From Paenibacillus tarimensis (lineage in GTDB: Bacteria; Bacillota; Bacilli; Paenibacillales; Paenibacillaceae), in assembly GCF_021532315.1 (NCBI RefSeq), contig NZ_JAKGAO010000032.1, positions 1 to 48,823 of the forward strand: a DNA stretch of 48,823 nt, read 5' to 3'. The translations under genes were made by a program, and so were the position numbers. Under the pieces are notes generated by a model. The model saw only the letters and a program-made list of their open reading frames with translations. It was not told the DNA's origin and did no database searches. Below, in pieces: positions 25,822 to 35,839 of this stretch; the first letter of the stretch is position 1, and each line of letters begins with the position of its first letter.

Positions 25822-27222
25822 ATGACTAATGAAATGAACCATAACATGAACAGCAGGCTGACAGGCGGCAGGGGGGTTCAGGCCATGAACGGGCCGGCTG
25901 CATGCACAGGGAAACAGGTATCGGACGGAGACTGGAAGCCGGTACAGGCGAGTCTCCTCACTTTCGGCGATGACACGGTCCATGACCTGCCGCAGTACAA
26001 CAATTATGCCGTGGCGATTGACCGGATCAGCTCTCTGCTGGAGAAACGGTTCGGTTCTCCGTTCAATCTCTACTTCAGCGAGGACTCCGGAAGAGATGAG
26101 TTTTGGGACCTGCTTGAGGAGGATATCCGGACAGGCAGCCAGGATGTAGAGTATATGGCCCAGGTATTCGACCGGATTGAAGCGAGGGCATTCGAATACC
26201 GCTCGGAACCGGACGATACCGGGTATAGGGTTTACCCGGCGCTGCGCAACAATCTGTTTGCGTATCCTAAGTGGAAGGTGGCGCTGGCGAAGGTTCCGGC
26301 CTTTAATGAGCATGGCGTTTACTGCGAGGACTATATCTTTGCGGAATCGGATGCTGCGCTGCACGCCTTCCTGGTGCATATGCAGAAGCGGGGCAGGGAG
26401 TCGGACCGCAGCAGGGTGACGGTGTTTACTGACGGAGAGCATGGCGTCGTCCGGCATCAAGAGCCCATTACGAGAACGGTTGACAGGGAGGAGGTCCTGC
26501 TGCAGGAGCCGCTTAAGCAGGATATCTTCCGCTCCATTGATGAATTCTTTCTGGAGGACCGCGCATTCTTCCAGACGTACGGTATACCTTACAAGCGGGG
26601 AATTTTGCTGTATGGCAAGCCGGGGAACGGCAAAACGACACTTGTCAAATCCATTGCGGGAAGCGTTCAGGCGCCGGTGGCATACTGGCAGATTACCGAG
26701 CATACCTGCAGCGGCTCCATACAGGAGGTGTTCGAGGAGGCGGTGAAGCTGGCACCCATGGTGCTCGTTATTGAGGACATTGATTCAATGCCGGAGCAGG
26801 TTCGATCCTTCTTCCTGAATACGCTGGACGGGGCTACGTCAAAGGAAGGGATCTTCCTGATCGGAACGACGAATTATCCGGAGAAAATCGACCCGGCACT
26901 GATGAACCGGGCTGGACGGTTTGACCGCGCCTACGAAGTCAAGCTGCCGGACACGGTACTGCGGGCTGCATTCATGAAGCTGAAGGGCTTCAATAAACTG
27001 ATCGGCGAGGAACAGGCTGCGGAGGCGGCCCGGCAAACCGAGCAGTTCTCATTCGCTCAGCTTGGCGAGCTCTATGTGTCGGCTGCACTGCAGAAGCATT
27101 ATGAGGGGCGGGTGGACCTGACGGGGCTGATCCGCCAGATGAAGGAAGATCTGCATAAAGGCAGGACGAATGTCTGGGTCAAGGACGGCGCTGACGGGCG
27201 GGTCGGGTTTGTGACCGCCTGA
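25822..27222 (+). CDS. AAA family ATPase (YjoB/BCS1-like layout)
   Basis: This 466-residue protein has an N-terminal domain of about 235 residues without a recognised family, then one AAA+ module (about 240-430). Walker A is GKPGNGKT at 265-272, Walker B is VLVIEDID at 314-321, and a sensor/arginine-finger region follows (TTNYPEKIDPALMNRAGRFDR). The layout of one AAA module behind a family-specific N domain resembles YjoB of B. subtilis (423 residues), a chaperone-like ATPase. It lies 93 bases upstream of an RtcB ligase gene on the same strand, which suggests a shared transcript. Its substrate, protein or RNA-protein complex, is unknown. Confidence 0.85.
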   Translation: MTNEMNHNMNSRLTGGRGVQAMNGPAACTGKQVSDGDWKPVQASLLTFGDDTVHDLPQYNNYAVAIDRISSLLEKRFGSPFNLYFSEDSGRDEFWDLLEEDIRTGSQDVEYMAQVFDRIEARAFEYRSEPDDTGYRVYPALRNNLFAYPKWKVALAKVPAFNEHGVYCEDYIFAESDAALHAFLVHMQKRGRESDRSRVTVFTDGEHGVVRHQEPITRTVDREEVLLQEPLKQDIFRSIDEFFLEDRAFFQTYGIPYKRGILLYGKPGNGKTTLVKSIAGSVQAPVAYWQITEHTCSGSIQEVFEEAVKLAPMVLVIEDIDSMPEQVRSFFLNTLDGATSKEGIFLIGTTNYPEKIDPALMNRAGRFDRAYEVKLPDTVLRAAFMKLKGFNKLIGEEQAAEAARQTEQFSFAQLGELYVSAALQKHYEGRVDLTGLIRQMKEDLHKGRTNVWVKDGADGRVGFVTA

Positions 27223-27315
27223 CTTAACTTTTAGCCGGGCGGACGGCAGTCTAAACTTAGACAGATACCGTGACAGGGTACAAGCATTAATCATACGATG
27301 GAGGGTTTTCTACTC

Positions 27316-28542
27316 ATGGTTTATCAAGTTATAGATGGTGTCCGGGTATGGGGTTCGCCAGACCCGGGAGCTCTATTGCAGGCTTTGACCTGCGCACAGA
27401 CGGGCAGTGTCGTCAGAACGCTGCTGATGGCGGACCATCATAAGGGCTACAGCCAGCCGATTGGCGGTGTTGTGGCCTATGAAGGGCAGGTATCGCCCTC
27501 GGGTGTCGGGTACGATATCGCCTGCGGCAACAAGGCGGTGCGCACCAATCTGATGGCAGCTGACATAAGGGCACAGCTGCCGAAGCTCATGGATGCAATC
27601 GGCTCACGGATATCCTTCGGGGTGGGTCGGGTGAATAACGAGCGTGTGGACCACGAGCTGTTCGATGACCCGGATTGGGATGTGTACCGTCGGATTGGAC
27701 AACAAGAGCATGACAAGCTGAAGATGCTGGCACGAAGCCAGCTCGGCACGGTTGGCAGCGGCAACCATTTTGTCGATTTGTTTGAGGAGCAGGCAACAGG
27801 CAGGCTGTGGGTGGCGAACCACTTCGGAAGCCGGGGCTTTGGGCATAAGACCGCGAGCGGTTTTATTAATCTGGCAGCCGGGCGGGAATTTGCGGCCAAG
27901 GCGCCGGGGGAGACAATGGACCAGCCGCCGGTGCTGCTGGAACTGTCTTCCGAGCTCGGTGATATGTACGTGCGGGCAATGACGCTCGCAGGCCGCTACG
28001 CCTATGCCGGGCGTGACTATGTCATGGCTCAGGTGCTGGATATACTTGGCGCTGCTGTGGATTTCGAGGTGCATAATCATCACAATTTTGCCTGGAGAGA
28101 GCAGCATGAGGGCCGCGACTGCATGGTCGTCCGTAAGGGGGCAACACCTTCGGCGCCCGGGCAGCTTGGATTTATTGGCGGCAGCATGGGAGATATATCG
28201 GTAATTGTCCGCGGCAGGGATACCGACGAGAACCGGGATGCGCTGTACAGTACAGTACACGGGGCTGGCAGGGTGATGAGCCGCACGCAGGCTGCGGGTA
28301 AAATGAACTGGAAAACGCGCACACGCTCCGGAGGAGCCATCAGCCAGGAGCGAATGCTTGCGGCAGTGAGAGCCTATGGTGTCGAGCTGCGGGGCGCCGG
28401 TACAGACGAGAGTCCGTTTGTGTACAGGAAGCTGCAGGAGGTTCTGGATGCGCACAGCGAAACCGTCGAGGTGCTCCATGTTTTGAAGCCGATCGGCGTC
28501 TGTATGGCCGGGGCGAATGAATTTGATCCGTATAAGGATTAA
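27316..28542 (+). CDS. rtcB: RtcB-family RNA ligase
   Basis: This 408-residue protein is an RtcB RNA ligase, which joins 2',3'-cyclic phosphate or 3'-phosphate RNA ends to 5'-OH ends using GTP and Mn2+. The metal and nucleotide signatures are present: Asp67 and Cys70 in GVGYDIACGNKAVR, SGNHFVDLFE, NHFGSRGFGHK, HNHHNFAWRE, and the HGAGRVMSR segment that contains the guanylylated His. I chose the ATG at 27316, with GGAGGG ten bases upstream, over the in-frame ATG at 27298, which overlaps that site. No archease or RtcA gene is nearby. With the upstream AAA ATPase it may repair or process RNA under stress; this is inference. Confidence 0.92.
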   Translation: MVYQVIDGVRVWGSPDPGALLQALTCAQTGSVVRTLLMADHHKGYSQPIGGVVAYEGQVSPSGVGYDIACGNKAVRTNLMAADIRAQLPKLMDAIGSRISFGVGRVNNERVDHELFDDPDWDVYRRIGQQEHDKLKMLARSQLGTVGSGNHFVDLFEEQATGRLWVANHFGSRGFGHKTASGFINLAAGREFAAKAPGETMDQPPVLLELSSELGDMYVRAMTLAGRYAYAGRDYVMAQVLDILGAAVDFEVHNHHNFAWREQHEGRDCMVVRKGATPSAPGQLGFIGGSMGDISVIVRGRDTDENRDALYSTVHGAGRVMSRTQAAGKMNWKTRTRSGGAISQERMLAAVRAYGVELRGAGTDESPFVYRKLQEVLDAHSETVEVLHVLKPIGVCMAGANEFDPYKD

Positions 28543-28587
28543 CAAGCGTTAATTTAAGGAATGGACAGAAAGAAGGATTGTGAACCA

Positions 28588-28794
28588 ATGGGAATTTTAT
28601 TTGACATTATGACATCAGAACCGCGGGAGGCGGGACGTATTGCCGGTCTGCCGGCATCTCGTGAAGGCTTCGAATGGAAGCCGGGGCAGCCGGAGCATGC
28701 TGCAGAGACACTCTCTGCTGCGGGAGGAAGCCGGCTGCCTGAGGGCGGGAGACAGAAGGGGCATCTGCCTGGCAATGACTCTGGCGCAGAGTGA
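28588..28794 (+). CDS. Small hypothetical protein, 68 residues
   Basis: The ATG has AAGGA ten bases upstream and lies 45 bases after the rtcB stop on the same strand; a terminator follows the ORF. The peptide begins MGILFDIMTSEPREAGRIAG and becomes Gly/Glu/Arg-rich and probably disordered. No family was recognised. It could be a third gene of the AAA-rtcB unit. Confidence 0.5.
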   Translation: MGILFDIMTSEPREAGRIAGLPASREGFEWKPGQPEHAAETLSAAGGSRLPEGGRQKGHLPGNDSGAE

Positions 28795-28823
28795 TAACCA
28801 GAGCCGCCTGAAGCTCCATAACA

Positions 28824-28866
28824 GAAGGGCCATCCAAGGGAATGCTTTCCCGGGATGGCCCTTCTT
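28824..28866. terminator. Terminator between convergent units
   Basis: A 12-bp perfect stem (28824-28835 and 28853-28864) is followed by a T-rich tract (CTTCTTCTTGTT) on the plus strand. It ends the AAA-rtcB unit and may also stop the opposing coat-protein transcript. Confidence 0.75.
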
Positions 28867-28883
28867 CTTGTTGCACAAGCGCC

Positions 28884-29147
28884 TTATCTTACGGAACGGC
28901 GAGCCGGCTTTCTTGTCTTCTTCCTGCTTCGCATTCCTGTAACTTGCGCTGCTGCGTCTGCTACGGCTGGCGGGCACCATACGTCCCGGACGGTCACAAC
29001 AGGATAATGACGGTACACGGGTACCATGTGATGCCGGGTAATGATTTCAACCGGATGGATTACGTTGACCGGCTGGGGATGATAGACATCCCGGTACTGC
29101 ACTACCGGCGGCTTTACGATTTCTTCCGGACACTTGCGAGCTGTCAT
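28884..29147 (-). CDS. CotD-like spore coat protein
   Basis: This 87-residue protein is rich in His, Pro, Val and Tyr, with a repetitive centre (PPVVQYRDVYHPQPVNVIHP, then RHHMVPVYRHYPVV) that is characteristic of the CotD family of inner coat proteins. The tail is basic (RSRKKTRKPARR). The ATG at 29147 has GAGGTG seven bases upstream; a GTG five codons earlier is less likely. CotD genes are made late in the mother cell under SigK in Bacillus; no clear SigK promoter was identified here. Confidence 0.75.
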   Translation of the reverse strand: MTARKCPEEIVKPPVVQYRDVYHPQPVNVIHPVEIITRHHMVPVYRHYPVVTVRDVWCPPAVADAAAQVTGMRSRKKTRKPARRSVR

Positions 29148-29275
29148 CGGCGGGCACCTCACTTTCTTCAGGATAATCCATCCTATGACGGAATCCCAGA
29201 GCTCGATTGTATGGTTGCCTTGCTGACAGAACCCAATAATGGACGTCAGTCTCCCGTATTTCCGCCTTCTTGTGC

Positions 29276-30058
29276 TTACGGATTAAGCAGGCGGCGGATG
29301 ATCGCCGCAACGCTCTCTGCTTCATGTGCCGCTGCCGATTTCACATCGGCGTGGCTGGCTGCCATGGCATAGCTGTGCGGAGTACCGGCGAACATGGATA
29401 TATCATTGAAGGAATCCCCGACACATACGGTCTCTTCCGGACTGATCTTCAGCCGCTCCTGCAGCACCTTGACACCCGTGCCCTTCGATACACCGGCAGG
29501 CATAACATCCATGCAGTCAATATCTGAAATGTAAGCGTCGATTGCGCTGCCGTGTTCAGCTTTCAGTTGCTTCATAAAGGCCCGCAGCTTCTCGACCTCG
29601 CCGAAGAACGAGATTTTCCCGCTGACAATATCCTGGCCAAGCCTGTTTCTGGCGTCTGGAATAACATGCATAGGCGCCATCAGGCGGCTTCCAATCTCCT
29701 CAGCGTGAGCTGTCAATTTCTCAACAAAATAGTGATCCGGCCCGCACATCATGGTCAAAAACGGCGTGCCCTCGCCTGCTTTCGCTAGTGCTGCCAGTCT
29801 ATCGCGGTCGAAGGCATGCTGGGAGACCAGTTCGCCGTCTGACATATGGACATATGCCCCATTCTGCGAAATGGTATGCACGCGCAGGTTAAGCTGCTGC
29901 ATGACCGCCTCGATCTCAGGCTGCATCCGGCCGGATGCGAACGCAATTTCAACACCGGACTCCGCAGCCTGGTGAAGGGCGTCGATATCCTCCTGGTTAA
30001 TGGTCGAATGATTATGAATAATGGTGCCGTCCAGGTCGCTAATCAGCAGCTTCATCAT
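29276..30058 (-). CDS. HAD-IIB (Cof-type) phosphatase
   Basis: This 260-residue cytosolic hydrolase has the haloacid-dehalogenase motifs: DLDGTI at residues 8-13 with the nucleophilic Asp, a Ser/Thr motif II (AFASGR), a Lys in the C-terminal half (VSKGTGVKVLQERL), and the acidic motif GDSFNDISMF. The Cof-type cap between about 85 and 185 defines subfamily IIB, whose members dephosphorylate sugar phosphates, pyridoxal phosphate or flavin precursors. The substrate is not predictable. The ATG is at 30058 with GGAAGGGAAGCGGGAAT upstream. Confidence 0.9.
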   Translation of the reverse strand: MMKLLISDLDGTIIHNHSTINQEDIDALHQAAESGVEIAFASGRMQPEIEAVMQQLNLRVHTISQNGAYVHMSDGELVSQHAFDRDRLAALAKAGEGTPFLTMMCGPDHYFVEKLTAHAEEIGSRLMAPMHVIPDARNRLGQDIVSGKISFFGEVEKLRAFMKQLKAEHGSAIDAYISDIDCMDVMPAGVSKGTGVKVLQERLKISPEETVCVGDSFNDISMFAGTPHSYAMAASHADVKSAAAHEAESVAAIIRRLLNP

Positions 30059-30248
30059 ATTCCCGCTTCCCTTCCTATCCTGTTATTAGTCTCTCTATAG
30101 CTAACATCATCTTGAAATTGTCGCCGCTTGTCAAATTTGTGCCGGGCTTTACGCTTTCTTATTATCAGCCAAATACGACACTGATCTTTGTCCCGCATAC
30201 TGAGTGAAGTTTTGTACAAGAGAGTGGAAACAGGAGGATTGGAGAGCA

Positions 30249-33200
30249 ATGAACATTAAACAGGACTATCGCATTTATCGCATTCTGCAGCTGTTCTTGG
30301 CTGTGGCAGTACTTATGTCTGCCCTTATGCCGGCCGGTTATGCGGCACAGCTGCCGGATACCGGATCCGGCCGCGTGCTGGATATGCGTACAGCCGAGCT
30401 TGCCCCGGGGGCGGATTATACCTGGTACAACATGGAGACGGAGCGGGGTCTGCAAAACATGCACTTCGTTACCTTTGATCCGCTTAATCCGAGCCTGGAG
30501 CTCAAGGCGGGTACGAAGTCGGGCAAGGTTTACGGGATGCAGGGCGTTACTCAGATGGCCCGTTATGCTGATGGCCCTGGAAACCGCGTCGTTGCGGGTA
30601 TAAACGGCGACTTCTATGAGATTAGCGGAAATGCGACAGGCGTGCCGAACGGGCTTTTTATGGAGGATGGAAAGATTCTTAACAGCGGCATCTCGTCTTT
30701 TGCCTTTGGCTTGAAGGCGGACGGCAGCTCCATATACGGCGTTCCGAAGCTTAGCAAAACCATTACGATCGGCGGCATCACGAGCGAGTTAACTCATATT
30801 AACCGCTTCCGCGGAGATAACGAAATCGTCCTGTATACATCTGATTATCACACATCGACCAAGTCGGGCCAGACAGGTGACGAGGTTGTGCTGGATATTA
30901 TGGACGGCGAGGTGAAGAGCGGCCAGACCCTGAGGATGACCGTGGCTGAGCTTCGTAAGGGACAAGGCGATACTCCGCTTGCGGATGGAAGGGCTGTGCT
31001 GTCGGCCTCGGGGAGCGCACGGATGCTGCTGGAGGGTCTTCAGGTAGGCGATGAGGTACAGGCCAGCTTTTCCCTCGAAGGAGAGTGGAGCGAAGTCAAG
31101 GTGGCGATCGGCGGTCAAGGCCCGTTAATTAAGGACGGTGTCTTGCAAACGGGGGTCGGTCCGGCGGGCGTTCATCCCCGGACTGCGATCGGTACCAAGG
31201 CGGACGGCTCTATTGTCCTGTTCGTCATTGACGGGCGGGCGCCGGGATACAGCGAAGGTGTGGAGACAGCCGAGCTGGCCCGCATTCTGGCGGATATAGG
31301 CGTTGTAAATGCCATGAACCTTGATGGGGGCGGCTCCTCGACCTTCGCTGCCAAGCTGCCGGGAGAGCCTGCATTTCATATGCTGAACCGCGGCTCGGAT
31401 GGCGGAGAACGGGCGACCGGCAATGGACTTCTGCTCGTTAACAAGGTGCCGGAAGGTCCCGCCGCCAAGCTGGTTGTGCAGCCTGGGATGGAGCGCGTAC
31501 TCGCAGGCTCCAGCCTTCAGCTTAAAGCTGCGGCTGTCGATGAAGGCGGACATCCTGCCGCGTTCAACGGGTCGCCGGAATGGTATGCAGAGCCTTCCAT
31601 CGGAACGATTGATGCAGGCGGCCTGTTCAGGGCAGGGCTTTCGGCAGGAGCCGGGTCGGTAACAGCTTCGGTCTACGGACTGGAAAGCGGGGCTGCAGAG
31701 ATTGAGGTTGTGGACACGCTCACAGGGCTGGCACTCCCGGATCAGGTGCGCACCTTCACATCCGGTGAGACTGCAGCTCTGTCTGCCCAGGCTCTGCGCG
31801 GTGGACAGATTATTCAGGCGGATGGCGGAAGTCTGCAATGGCGGGTAGAGGGACCCATTGGCACCATTGACGGGCAGGGGTTTTTTCGGGCAACAGAGGA
31901 ATCAGGGGTAAGCGGAAGCATTCATGTCAGCTACCGTGATGTCGAGGCGTCGATGACCGTCCATGTCGGGCTGCCGCCAGTCTTGCTGGAGGATTTCGAG
32001 AGCGGACTCGACCGCTTCGTGGCTGGCAGTGCAGCGGCGAACACCGTAACGATTGAGGCGGAGACCAATCCGGACTTTGTCCGATATGGTAAGGCAGCCC
32101 TTAAGCTTTCTTATGATTTTACGGGTAAAACGGGCACTTCGGGTGCTTACCTGCAGGCCAGGGGAACGGATACCCGCATCCAGGTGCCGGGTTATCCGGC
32201 CAAAATCGGCATGTGGGTATATGGCGACGGTAAGAAACACTGGCTGCGCGCCCAGATGCGCGATGGCAGCGGAGCGGCATTCCCAATCAATTTTACAGAT
32301 TCCACGACGGGTGTTGACTGGACAGGCTGGCGCTATATTGAAGCGGATGTTCCGGCTGGAAAGACGGCCCCGCTGTCGATGGATATGCCTGTCCGTTATA
32401 TGGAGACCAGCAACAACAATAAGACCGCAGGCGTAATCTACATTGATCAGATAAGGGCCGTATACGGCCCGCTGGATGAAGACAGAACGCCTCCCGTATT
32501 GAAAGGCTTCAGCCCTGCCGACAACGCGGTGATTACGAACACAAAGCCGACTATTACGGTATATGCCGAGGATGACGGATATGATCCGGTGAAGCATCCG
32601 GGCACTACGCTGATTGATCCGTCCACAATTCGGATGTATGTGGACGGGATGCAGGTTCAGCATGGCCTTTATCCGCCTGAGGGACGAATAACTTACGTGC
32701 CTGCAGACCCGCTCCAGGAGGGGGTCCATACCGTGAAGCTGGCAGTCAGGGACCATGACGGGAACCAGACCATACAGACCTGGATGTTCGCGGTGGATAC
32801 CGGTTCGGCGAAGCTTACTTATACGACGCCGGAAAACGTGTTCGTCGGTCGGACCTATACAGTGGATATCGGTACCAGGCAGCCGGATGAGCTGCGGGGC
32901 GGCCATCTGGAGTTTGGGTTTGATCCGTCTGTCGTTGAGGGGCTTTCGGTAATTAGGGGCGGCAAGATAGAGGAGCATCAGCTGCAAACGGTGCTTGATC
33001 CAGCAACAGGTGTTGTCCGCCTGACCTTTGACGGGCTGGATACGGCTGCACTTACGGAGGAAGACCGCCTTGCGCAAATCTCGTACCGGGTGAGGCCGGA
33101 TGCAGCCGGCAGCCATACGATTGCGTTCCGGTCGGGCTCCACTCATCTGGCTGGCTCCGGCAGCCCGGCCGGGTTTACAGGCCTGCCGCTGAAGTCTGCC

Positions 33201-35330
33201 ATCGGGCACGAGCTTCAGCTGGCTTGGGATGACCAGATCGGCCAGGGCTTCCCGACAACCTTCACCGTAACGGATACGCAGGGCCAGCCTGTAGCTGATG
33301 CTGTACTGCTGGCAGATGGAATAGAGGTTGGCGACGGCTCGCTGCGGACGGATGCCGAGGGCAGGCTGAAGACCGACAGGCTGACAGCCGAGGTGAAGAA
33401 GCATCGGATTCAAGCGAACAAGGGCATGCAGTACAGCCCGGTTCAAGCGTTCGAGGTCCTGAAGCTTGGCGGAGCGGTGAAGCCATATAATGTGACGATA
33501 GCAATGGGACAGGACCCGAGGTCATCAAGACAATTCAACTGGAACACGCATCCGCATACGGATAAGACGGTTATCGAGGTGGTGTACGGTGAGGAGCCTT
33601 TCGAAGGCCCGTCCGTGATCCGGACAGAAGGAAACAGTTATACACATAATACGCTTGATGCCGGTGTAATCCGCGTGCATAAAGCGGCGGTCACAGGGCT
33701 TGAACCCGGTACGCTTTACCGGTACAGGGCTGGTGATGGAGAGAGCGTATGGAGCGAAGAGGGAATTTTCCGTACCGCTCCGGCTGACTCGGACGAGACA
33801 ACCTTCCTGGTCTTCGGTGATTCCCAGGCGGCAGACCAAGCCGGTTACCGGTTGTGGGGGAACACGGCTGCCCAAGCTTTTGAGGCTTACCCGGATCCTG
33901 ACTTTATGATTCATCTTGGCGACATGGTGGACAACGGCTTCAAGGAGCAGGAGTGGAATTGGTGGTTTGAATCGGCAGCCGGGGAGCTCAGGAATACTGC
34001 ACTGGTATCGGTTGTCGGCAATCATGAGGTCACTGGCACGAAGAAGAATGGCGATTTTCTGGCGCACTTCAACCATCCGGACGGAGGGATTGACAGCCTG
34101 AAGGGCACGAACTTCTCGTACGATTATAACAATATACATGTTACTGTATTGAACAGTGAATACGATTATGAAGAGCAAGCCGAATGGCTGCGCAGGGACC
34201 TGGCCGCTGCGGACAAGCTGTGGAAGGTGGTGGTGTTCCACCGCGGGCCTTACGGCAGCATGTACGACACAGCCTCCATCAGGGAGCAATGGGTTCCGGT
34301 CTTTGATAAGTATGGTGTTGATCTGGTCCTGAACGGTCATGATCATATCTATCTGCGGACGCATGCTATGAAGGGGGGGAAGCCAGCGGAAGAAGGCGCT
34401 GGCACCACCTACGTTATCCCGGGGCAGACAGGCCCCAAGTATTACGGGTTGACCGTGCAGCCTTGGCAGAAGGTAACCGATACTGAACAGACACAGATGT
34501 ACGCAGCTGTGGAGGTGAAGGGCAGGACGCTGAAGTTCATCACGAGAACGGTCGCCGGCCGCGTGGTGGATGAATTTGTATTGGAAAAGAAAGAAGCTGC
34601 TCCGCAGCCAGAGCCGCAGCCGCAGCCAGAGCCGCAGCCGCAGCCGCAGCCAGAGCCGCAGCCGCAGCCAGAGCCGCAGCCGCAGCCAGAGCCGCAGCCA
34701 GAGCCGCAGCCAGAGCCGCAGCCGCAGCCAGAGCCGCAGCCAGAGCCGCAGCCAGAGCCGCAGCCGCAGCCGAGTCCGGCGCCGCAGCCGGTGGTTCCAA
34801 AAGATATATCGGGACATTGGGCTGAGAGGAGCATAACCCGCGCGCTGATGGAGGGATGGGTGACCGGCTACCCGGATGAGAGCTTCCGTCCGCAAGGCTT
34901 AATTACAAGAGCGGAATTTGCCGTCATGGCAGCCAAAGCTCTTGGACTGCCGGCAGGCTCCGGTACAACGGACGTGTTCCGGGATACAGCAGCAATCCCG
35001 GCTTGGGCGAGAGAAAGTGTTCAGGCTGCGGTTGAAGCAGGTCTCTTGTCCGGTTATGCGGACCAGACATTCCGGGCCGGACGTCCAGTCACGCGAAGCG
35101 AGATGGCAGTCATCGTAACACGCGCCCTGAAGCTGAGCCTGCCGGAGAAAGCTGCCCCATCATTCGCCGATGCTTCAGACATACCAGAATGGGCAGGACC
35201 GGCTGTTGCAGCCGCGGCTGAGGCGGGGCTGATGAACGGACGCGGGAACGGCCGGTTTGCACCAAAGGCTCAAACAACCCGCGCTGAGGCGGTGGCTCTC
35301 ATCGTATCTATGCTGGACTACGGGCAATAA
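30249..35330 (+). CDS. Giant surface protein: phosphodiester glycosidase, cohesin-like, metallophosphoesterase, SLH
   Basis: This 1693-residue secreted protein starts at the ATG at 30249 after a GGAGGATTGGAG site. The order is: signal peptide (about 1-32); phosphodiester glycosidase domain of the NAGPA family (about 85-370, with [20 protein letters not shown] and [10 protein letters not shown]); Ig-like domains (about 385-565); a galactose-binding-like beta sandwich (about 575-735); a cohesin-like domain (about 860-1000, [18 protein letters not shown]); a carboxypeptidase-regulatory-like domain; a Fn3-like purple acid phosphatase N domain (about 1100-1185); and a calcineurin-type metallophosphoesterase (about 1190-1420, with GDSQ, GDMVDNG, GNHE and GHDHIY). 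A Pro/Gln/Glu repeat (1452-1509) spans the wall, and three SLH domains (about 1518-1692) anchor it. It may trim phosphodiester-linked sugars and phosphates at the cell surface. Confidence 0.88.
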   Translation: MNIKQDYRIYRILQLFLAVAVLMSALMPAGYAAQLPDTGSGRVLDMRTAELAPGADYTWYNMETERGLQNMHFVTFDPLNPSLELKAGTKSGKVYGMQGVTQMARYADGPGNRVVAGINGDFYEISGNATGVPNGLFMEDGKILNSGISSFAFGLKADGSSIYGVPKLSKTITIGGITSELTHINRFRGDNEIVLYTSDYHTSTKSGQTGDEVVLDIMDGEVKSGQTLRMTVAELRKGQGDTPLADGRAVLSASGSARMLLEGLQVGDEVQASFSLEGEWSEVKVAIGGQGPLIKDGVLQTGVGPAGVHPRTAIGTKADGSIVLFVIDGRAPGYSEGVETAELARILADIGVVNAMNLDGGGSSTFAAKLPGEPAFHMLNRGSDGGERATGNGLLLVNKVPEGPAAKLVVQPGMERVLAGSSLQLKAAAVDEGGHPAAFNGSPEWYAEPSIGTIDAGGLFRAGLSAGAGSVTASVYGLESGAAEIEVVDTLTGLALPDQVRTFTSGETAALSAQALRGGQIIQADGGSLQWRVEGPIGTIDGQGFFRATEESGVSGSIHVSYRDVEASMTVHVGLPPVLLEDFESGLDRFVAGSAAANTVTIEAETNPDFVRYGKAALKLSYDFTGKTGTSGAYLQARGTDTRIQVPGYPAKIGMWVYGDGKKHWLRAQMRDGSGAAFPINFTDSTTGVDWTGWRYIEADVPAGKTAPLSMDMPVRYMETSNNNKTAGVIYIDQIRAVYGPLDEDRTPPVLKGFSPADNAVITNTKPTITVYAEDDGYDPVKHPGTTLIDPSTIRMYVDGMQVQHGLYPPEGRITYVPADPLQEGVHTVKLAVRDHDGNQTIQTWMFAVDTGSAKLTYTTPENVFVGRTYTVDIGTRQPDELRGGHLEFGFDPSVVEGLSVIRGGKIEEHQLQTVLDPATGVVRLTFDGLDTAALTEEDRLAQISYRVRPDAAGSHTIAFRSGSTHLAGSGSPAGFTGLPLKSAIGHELQLAWDDQIGQGFPTTFTVTDTQGQPVADAVLLADGIEVGDGSLRTDAEGRLKTDRLTAEVKKHRIQANKGMQYSPVQAFEVLKLGGAVKPYNVTIAMGQDPRSSRQFNWNTHPHTDKTVIEVVYGEEPFEGPSVIRTEGNSYTHNTLDAGVIRVHKAAVTGLEPGTLYRYRAGDGESVWSEEGIFRTAPADSDETTFLVFGDSQAADQAGYRLWGNTAAQAFEAYPDPDFMIHLGDMVDNGFKEQEWNWWFESAAGELRNTALVSVVGNHEVTGTKKNGDFLAHFNHPDGGIDSLKGTNFSYDYNNIHVTVLNSEYDYEEQAEWLRRDLAAADKLWKVVVFHRGPYGSMYDTASIREQWVPVFDKYGVDLVLNGHDHIYLRTHAMKGGKPAEEGAGTTYVIPGQTGPKYYGLTVQPWQKVTDTEQTQMYAAVEVKGRTLKFITRTVAGRVVDEFVLEKKEAAPQPEPQPQPEPQPQPQPEPQPQPEPQPQPEPQPEPQPEPQPQPEPQPEPQPEPQPQPSPAPQPVVPKDISGHWAERSITRALMEGWVTGYPDESFRPQGLITRAEFAVMAAKALGLPAGSGTTDVFRDTAAIPAWARESVQAAVEAGLLSGYADQTFRAGRPVTRSEMAVIVTRALKLSLPEKAAPSFADASDIPEWAGPAVAAAAEAGLMNGRGNGRFAPKAQTTRAEAVALIVSMLDYGQ
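34603..34785 (+). repeat. Tandem CAGCCAGAGCCG/CAGCCG coding repeat
   Basis: The codons for PQPEPQ and PQPQPE units repeat about fifteen times in a near-perfect 6- and 12-base pattern, encoding an extended proline-rich wall-spanning linker. Such a repeat can change length by slipped pairing while keeping the frame. Confidence 0.9.
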
Positions 35331-35390
35331 CAGGACTGTTCCAATGCTGTGATACGAGACAAGCGGCAGGATCAGGCGGGCTGGAAAAGT

Positions 35391-35400
35391 GTGGTATAAT
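35391..35400 (+). promoter_or_regulatory. Extended -10 promoter for the DUF1904 gene
   Basis: TGGTATAAT gives a perfect -10 with the TG extension and no good -35. The predicted start is near 35407, about 20 bases before the ATG. Confidence 0.5.
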
Positions 35401-35426
35401 GTAGAAAAAAGCCGGGAGGTGTTCAG

Positions 35427-35762
35427 ATGCCGCAGTTAACCGTGAGAGGCATCCCTTCGTCGTTAATGGCTGCGATCAGCCTGCCGCTCGTTGAAGAGCT
35501 TGCAATCCTATGCGAATGCGGAACCGATAATTTTACAGTGGATTGCATCGAGACCGCAAGTGTTATGGGCGGCAAGAGGGTCGATACCTTTCCTTTTATA
35601 GAAGTGGCATGGTTCGACCGCGGCCGTGATGTAAGGGACCGGTTTGCTGAAGCAATCAGCAGACATGCCAGGCTGGCAGGGGTTGCGGAGCTTGAGATAG
35701 CCTTTAAAGTGTATCAGCCCGACGCATACTATATTAACGGCAAATCATGCTCCGTTGATTAA
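35427..35762 (+). CDS. DUF1904 family protein
   Basis: This 111-residue protein matches the DUF1904 pattern: an N-terminal PQLTVRGI, a central CECGTDNFTVDCIE, and FPFIEVAWFDRGRDVRD, with a C-terminal INGKSC. Small cytosolic proteins of this family have a tautomerase-like fold (beta-alpha-beta). No function is known. GGGAGGTGTTCAG precedes the ATG, and a bidirectional terminator follows. Confidence 0.8.
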   Translation: MPQLTVRGIPSSLMAAISLPLVEELAILCECGTDNFTVDCIETASVMGGKRVDTFPFIEVAWFDRGRDVRDRFAEAISRHARLAGVAELEIAFKVYQPDAYYINGKSCSVD

Positions 35763-35792
35763 GGAAACGCCTTGCGGCTAGTCCGAATAAAC

Positions 35793-35838
35793 AGCAGTGG
35801 CGCCCACCTGTTATGGTGAGCGCCACTGCTGCTTTATT
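35793..35838. terminator. Bidirectional terminator
   Basis: Arms AGCAGTGGCGC (35793-35803) and GCGCCACTGCT (35820-35830) form an 11-bp stem with a CAC/GTG extension, followed by TTTATTATTA. It separates the convergent DUF1904 and YdjO-like genes; on the minus strand its flank is also AT-rich. Confidence 0.8.
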
Positions 35839-35839
35839 A

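Noticed and set aside
25780-26703. 307-codon minus frame opposite the AAA ATPase gene
   Set aside because: It is a shadow of the ATPase coding sequence; the plus-strand frame has intact Walker motifs.
29047-29325. 92-codon minus frame overlapping the coat-protein and HAD genes
   Set aside because: It overlaps both genes in another frame and lacks a start context.
34442-34834. Gly/Cys-rich and Ala-rich frames antisense to the Pro/Gln/Glu repeat
   Set aside because: They are mirror images of the tandem repeat in other frames, with no start context or family likeness.
31902-34895. Long open frames on the minus strand (514 and 456 codons) across the giant surface protein gene
   Set aside because: They lie antisense to a gene with clear domains, have Arg/His/Leu-rich random composition and no ribosome sites. 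The high GC content and the repeat create them.
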